This document shows positions 7,517-10,344 of a DNA stretch of 10,344 nt, one piece after another. The notes below the pieces were generated by a model. It made no database searches. It saw nothing but the letters and a program-made list of their open reading frames with translations, and was not told the origin of the DNA. The position numbers were made by a program, and so were the translations under genes. Within the stretch, counting starts at the first letter, position 1. Each line of letters begins with the position of its first letter. Origin of the DNA: Pseudobutyrivibrio sp. (GTDB taxonomy: Bacteria > Bacillota_A > Clostridia > Lachnospirales > Lachnospiraceae); contig JAILNO010000034.1 in assembly GCA_024691465.1 (NCBI GenBank), positions 1-10,344 on the forward strand. The letters run 5' to 3'.

Positions 7517-7546
7517 TATATATCCCTTAGGGGAGGGATTTATATA
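7517..7546 (+). other. Stem-loop in the leader of the binding-protein gene
   Basis: TATATATCCCT pairs with AGGGAT and, after a two-T bulge (7540-7541), with ATATA, giving about 6 plus 5 base pairs around the six-base loop TAGGGG. It is not followed by a T-run, so it is not a standard intrinsic terminator. It starts two bases after the permease stop and ends 35 bases before the binding-protein ATG. In sugar ABC operons such hairpins commonly protect or define the 5' end of a processed transcript so that the binding protein is made in excess; that role is inference here. Confidence 0.6.
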
Positions 7547-7581
7547 CAAACTTTTCAATTAAGAAATGGGAGGGTTACAAA

Positions 7582-8718
7582 ATGAGAAAAAAATTCTTAG
7601 CTACAATGATGACAGCTGCACTCGCAGCAAGCTTATTTGTAGGCTGTGGAGAAGCAGCTACAGATGAGACAGCTACTACAGATGCAGGCGCTGCTGAGAC
7701 AACAGAGTCTGCTGATGCTGGCACAACAGAAGCAGCTGGTGGCGATTATCACTTCGAAATCATTGTAAAGAGCTACCAGTCATCTTATTGGCAGGCAGCT
7801 GTTACCGGTATTGAGCAGGAGGCTGAGGCTAAGGGTGTTACAGTTAACTGTACAGGTCCTAATGCTGAGTCTGATATTGCTGATCAGGTTAACATGCTTA
7901 ACTCAGCAATCAACAATGCTCCAAACGGTATTGGTCTTGCAGCATGCGATCAGGATGCATGTCTTGATGCATTACAGGCAGCACTTGATGCTGGTATCCC
8001 TGTAGTATGTTTCGATTCAGGTATTCCTAACGCTCCAGAGGGATCTGTAGTTTCTACAGTTGCAACAGACAACTATTCAGCAGGTGCTACAGCAGCTGAG
8101 AACCTCTATCCAGCACTTAAGGATCAGCTTGGTAGCGGTCAGGTAAGAGTTGGTGAAGTTAACCAGGAAGCTACATCAGAGTCAATCATCAATCGTGGTC
8201 TTGGATTCATCGATAAGTTTGCAGAACTTGCTGCAGCTGATGGTTACACAGTAGCAGTTATCGGTAACGAGAAGTATGTAAACGATGCTAAGGCTGAGAC
8301 AGTAGCAGAGGCAGATGCTGATATCGTTATTGAAGTAGCAGTTCCAGCACAGACAACAGTTGAGCTTTGCGCTACTGAGGCAGCTGCAATCATGAACAAG
8401 GCTGATACAATCGGTATGTTCGGTTCTAATCAGGTTGCTGCAGAGGGTATCCTTACAGCTAATGAGAACCTCGGTGTATTAGGTGACAAGATTCTCGCAG
8501 CTGGTTTCGATGCAGGTTCAGTTATTAAGTCAGCTATTAAGAGCGGTACAATGTACGGTGCAGTTACCCAGTCTCCACTTGCAATGGGTATTACAACAGT
8601 AGACGTACTTTGCGAAGCAGCAGCTGGTAATTCAGTAGAAGATGTTCCTACAGATGGTTACTGGTACAATGCAGACAACATGGAAGATGCTAGCATTGCT
8701 CCAAACCTCTACGACTAG
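7582..8718 (+). CDS. Sugar-binding lipoprotein of the ABC importer (periplasmic-binding protein type I, RbsB-like)
   Basis: Extracytoplasmic solute receptor anchored to the membrane by lipid. The 378-residue protein begins with a positively charged n-region (MRKK), a hydrophobic core and the lipobox FVGC, with the acylated cysteine at 22. Residues 23-54 are a low-complexity Ala/Glu/Thr/Asp/Gly linker. The mature fold starts near residue 56 with FEIIVKSYQSSYW and shows family landmarks: SDIADQVNMLNSAI, GIGLAACDQDA, GIPVVCFDSGI, TVATDNYSAGATAAENL and AAGFDAGSVIKSAIKSG near the C terminus. It belongs with RbsB, MglB and related CUT2 receptors; ligand identity is not readable. GGGAGG at 7568-7573 supports ATG 7582. 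Upstream lies a stem-loop that may raise its expression relative to the permeases, and downstream the mutarotase gene begins nine bases after its stop. Codon choice looks more biased than in the neighbours (many GCA, GGT, CTT), consistent with high expression. Confidence 0.93.
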   Translation: MRKKFLATMMTAALAASLFVGCGEAATDETATTDAGAAETTESADAGTTEAAGGDYHFEIIVKSYQSSYWQAAVTGIEQEAEAKGVTVNCTGPNAESDIADQVNMLNSAINNAPNGIGLAACDQDACLDALQAALDAGIPVVCFDSGIPNAPEGSVVSTVATDNYSAGATAAENLYPALKDQLGSGQVRVGEVNQEATSESIINRGLGFIDKFAELAAADGYTVAVIGNEKYVNDAKAETVAEADADIVIEVAVPAQTTVELCATEAAAIMNKADTIGMFGSNQVAAEGILTANENLGVLGDKILAAGFDAGSVIKSAIKSGTMYGAVTQSPLAMGITTVDVLCEAAAGNSVEDVPTDGYWYNADNMEDASIAPNLYD

Positions 8719-8727
8719 GAGGCGTCT

Positions 8728-9189
8728 ATGTTAAAAGGAATTCCAACAATTCTCTCTCCAGAACTTTTAAAGGTTTTAGATGAGATGGGACATACAGATG
8801 AAATAACTATCGCAGACGGAAATTTCCCAGGTCATTCCTTTGGTAAGCCAGTCATTAGATTGGATGGACATGGGGTACCAGAGATTCTGGATGCCATCTT
8901 ACAGGTTTTTCCTCTTGACACTTATCCAAATGCACAAGGCGAGGAAGATCCACCTTGCACCCTAATGGCACTTGAACCTAATGACGTAGGTAAAGTTGCT
9001 ACCCCTATTTGGGACGAATATAAGGATATAGTTCGTAAATACGATAATAGAGGAGCGGATGCATTTAAAGAGATTAATAAGTGGGATTTCTATGATCAGA
9101 CAAGAGAAAAATCTACATGCGTGATTATGTCAACAGAGACAGCGATATACGCTAATATCATTCTTAGAAAGGGTGTAGTGGTTAACTGA
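8728..9189 (+). CDS. fucU: FucU/RbsD-family sugar mutarotase (L-fucose mutarotase-like)
   Basis: Predicted cytoplasmic mutarotase interconverting alpha and beta anomers of a reducing sugar. The N terminus lines up residue for residue with E. coli FucU: LSPELLKVLDEMGHTDEI against ISPTLLKVLAEMGHGDEI, with the key histidine at H22. Further matches are FPGHS, VIRLDG, FYDQ (FYE in E. coli) and the C-terminal YANIILRKGVV against YGNILLKKGV. Two differences stand out: DGNFP replaces DAHFP, and about ten extra residues (around 75-85, NAQGEEDPPC) lengthen it to 153 from 140. The start is fixed by TAGGAGG, which overlaps the stop of the binding-protein gene nine bases upstream. FucU acts on fucose and, in E. 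coli, also on ribose; RbsD on ribose. Its place as last gene of the importer operon implies that the imported substrate is a reducing sugar with slow anomer exchange. Fold assignment is firm; the exact sugar is not. Confidence 0.88.
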   Translation: MLKGIPTILSPELLKVLDEMGHTDEITIADGNFPGHSFGKPVIRLDGHGVPEILDAILQVFPLDTYPNAQGEEDPPCTLMALEPNDVGKVATPIWDEYKDIVRKYDNRGADAFKEINKWDFYDQTREKSTCVIMSTETAIYANIILRKGVVVN

Positions 9190-9220
9190 TTGTTATCCAA
9201 TTATACTCATACCTCTTATA

Positions 9221-9250
9221 AAAAGGGACTCACCTAGGTGAGCCCCTTTT
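9221..9250. terminator. Bidirectional intrinsic terminator between convergent operons
   Basis: AAAAGGG (9221-9227) pairs with CCCTTTT (9244-9250), and after one A-C mismatch CTCACC pairs with GGTGAG around a two-base TA centre (or a four-base CTAG loop). This makes 13 base pairs with one mismatch. The T-run ends the plus-strand transcript after fucU; read in the other direction the A-run becomes a T-run that ends the response-regulator transcript. It lies in the 87 bases between the convergent stops, exactly where such an element is expected. Confidence 0.92.
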
Positions 9251-9276
9251 ATCTATTATAATTATCTACAGAAGAA

Positions 9277-10065
9277 TTAATTGTATAGAACGAATTCTTC
9301 ATTATCTATATCATCCTTACCAAGCTCTCTGTAAGCTGAAGGATTCATACCAACCACCTTTCTGAAGGTCTTGCTGAAATGGAACTGATCTGGATAGCCC
9401 ACTTCCTTGCCAATCTCTTGAATAGTGTAATTGGTATTAAGTAGTAATTTCTTGGCATTATGTATACGGATGCTTGTGAGCATCTTAATAGGTGTAGTAC
9501 CTGTGTATTTCTTATATATCTTAGATAGATAAGCAGATGTGAAGCCTAGTTCATCTGCCAACTCACCTATGTCTACTGATTCCATATAGTGATCCTGAAT
9601 ATAGTAGTAGACATAATCTACTTGTTCCTTGGCATCATATCCTGCCAGAGTACTTTTCTCCGATGTTAAATCAATCTGCCCCAACTTAAGCCCTGCCTTG
9701 TTGAGAGACTTGTGTAACTCCTCTGGATTAACCGGCTTAAGCAGATACTCAAAGGCATTCTGTCTGAGAGCTTCTTGCGCATATTGGAAATCAGCGTATC
9801 CAGTGAGAATAATAGTGATAGTATCTGGATACTGATTGTTAATCTGCTTGGTAAGCTCTAGCCCGTTCATAACAGGCATCTGAATATCCGTAATTACGAT
9901 TTGAATGTCATCCTTTTTAAGGCATTCTAGGGCTTCCATGCCATTGGAAGCTTGGGCTGTGACCTTGTAGATGTCATCTAGCCCGTTGATGGTACGAACA
10001 ATTGACTCCCTAAGGAAATGTTCGTCCTCAACTAGTAGTACGTTGTAAAACTCCTTCTCCTTCAT
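9277..10065 (-). CDS. Two-component response regulator, receiver plus AraC-type HTH (YesN-like)
   Basis: Cytoplasmic DNA-binding response regulator of 262 residues. Receiver domain (about 7-125): acidic pair E13-D14, phospho-acceptor D60 in ITDIQMPVMNG, switch T88 in IILTGYADF, and K110 in the YLLKP motif. C-terminal AraC domain (about 146-250): first helix-turn-helix in IGELADELGFTSAYLSKIYK, second in the IGKEVGYPDQFHFSKTFRK region, then GMNPSAYR, the family signature end. It is shorter than many YesN proteins, lacking the long central linker. The start ATG (10063-10065) has only a weak purine run upstream; translation may be coupled to the kinase gene, whose stop is 26 bases before it. It is convergent with the transporter cluster, a common arrangement for regulators of nearby sugar genes, but control of this cluster is inference. 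A LysR or one-component AraC identity is ruled out by the receiver domain. Confidence 0.95.
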   Translation of the reverse strand: MKEKEFYNVLLVEDEHFLRESIVRTINGLDDIYKVTAQASNGMEALECLKKDDIQIVITDIQMPVMNGLELTKQINNQYPDTITIILTGYADFQYAQEALRQNAFEYLLKPVNPEELHKSLNKAGLKLGQIDLTSEKSTLAGYDAKEQVDYVYYYIQDHYMESVDIGELADELGFTSAYLSKIYKKYTGTTPIKMLTSIRIHNAKKLLLNTNYTIQEIGKEVGYPDQFHFSKTFRKVVGMNPSAYRELGKDDIDNEEFVLYN

Positions 10066-10091
10066 ACATTATTTGCCCAGTCAGTAATTGG

Positions 10092-10344
10092 TTATGATTT
10101 GTCCGTAGACTTATCAATACTTCTTCCAATTTTGACAAAGGCCCCTCCTTCTACATTGTTACCAAAATCAAATAGGAACGTAATACCATCTAGCAAATAT
10201 AATCTTATAAATATATTCAATATACCCATGCCTTCAATCTTCAGACTTGGAAGTACCCCGGTTTCCAAGATAGAATCCATCTGTTGGCGTAGGTGTATAT
10301 CCACATCCTTATCAAATCCAGGTCCAGAATCGATTACCTCGATG
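10092..10344 (-). CDS. Sensor histidine kinase, YesM-like (C-terminal end only; N terminus outside window)
   Basis: Membrane sensor kinase partner of the adjacent response regulator. Only about 83 C-terminal residues are in the window; the frame is open to the right edge. Visible ATPase landmarks are the G1-type box VIDSGPGFD, encoded at about 10314-10337, and the G2-type motif EGMGILNIFIRL, typical of the HATPase_c domain where YesM proteins have GIGLxNV..RL. The GTG at 10304 is internal, since the ATP-binding motif is upstream of it in the same frame. The tail SIDKSTDKS follows the last beta strand (GGAFVKI). The sensor, HAMP and phospho-acceptor histidine parts would be in the missing portion, so the signal is unknown. 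The gene order kinase then regulator, with 26 bases between, indicates one operon. Confidence 0.88.
   Translation of the reverse strand, partial: IEVIDSGPGFDKDVDIHLRQQMDSILETGVLPSLKIEGMGILNIFIRLYLLDGITFLFDFGNNVEGGAFVKIGRSIDKSTDKS

Noticed and set aside
7648..7746. Tandem repeat in the N-terminal part of the binding-protein gene
   Set aside because: The repeated look comes from a low-complexity Ala/Glu/Thr/Asp linker common after the lipid-modified Cys in clostridial lipoproteins; no fixed repeat unit is seen.
9629..9835. Plus-strand open frame opposite the response regulator
   Set aside because: It is antisense to a conserved receiver/linker region and has no recognisable features; treated as a shadow frame.

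Overview
The window looks like a chromosomal carbohydrate-utilisation locus from a low-to-moderate GC Firmicute, most likely a gut or rumen clostridium of the Lachnospiraceae type. This is inferred from strong AGGAGG/GGGAGG Shine-Dalgarno sites before nearly every gene, the lipoprotein signal and Ala/Glu/Thr-rich linker of the binding protein, one TTG start, and a YesM/YesN-type two-component pair. No marker gene fixes the species. There is no sign of phage, IS, CRISPR, tRNA or rRNA.

Layout. Bases 1-3008 (+) hold a catabolic module: the C-terminal part of an FGGY sugar kinase (open at the left edge), a zinc-dependent medium-chain dehydrogenase closely resembling galactitol-1-phosphate 5-dehydrogenase (GatD), and an aldo/keto reductase. 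A 121-base gap (3009-3129) carries a plausible extended -10 promoter followed by an 18-base LacI-type operator-like palindrome. Bases 3130-9189 (+) follow as a second module: a class II GatY/KbaY-type aldolase, then a complete ribose/galactose-type ABC importer (permease, double ATPase, second permease, lipoprotein binding protein), then a FucU-type sugar mutarotase. A bidirectional terminator hairpin (9221-9250) separates this from a convergent two-component system on the minus strand (9277-10344): an AraC-type response regulator and the C-terminal end of its histidine kinase, which runs off the right edge.

How it may work together (inference). An unphosphorylated sugar is bound by the lipoprotein and imported by a heterodimeric ABC channel. 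FucU would equilibrate its anomers. The two oxidoreductases could interconvert aldose, polyol and ketose. The FGGY kinase would phosphorylate the ketose, and the metal-dependent aldolase would cleave the product to dihydroxyacetone phosphate plus an aldehyde. No sugar isomerase is visible in the window. The combination of GatD- and GatY-like enzymes, normally fed by a phosphotransferase system, with an ABC importer, an FGGY kinase and FucU is the most interesting aspect. The substrate cannot be named from sequence alone.
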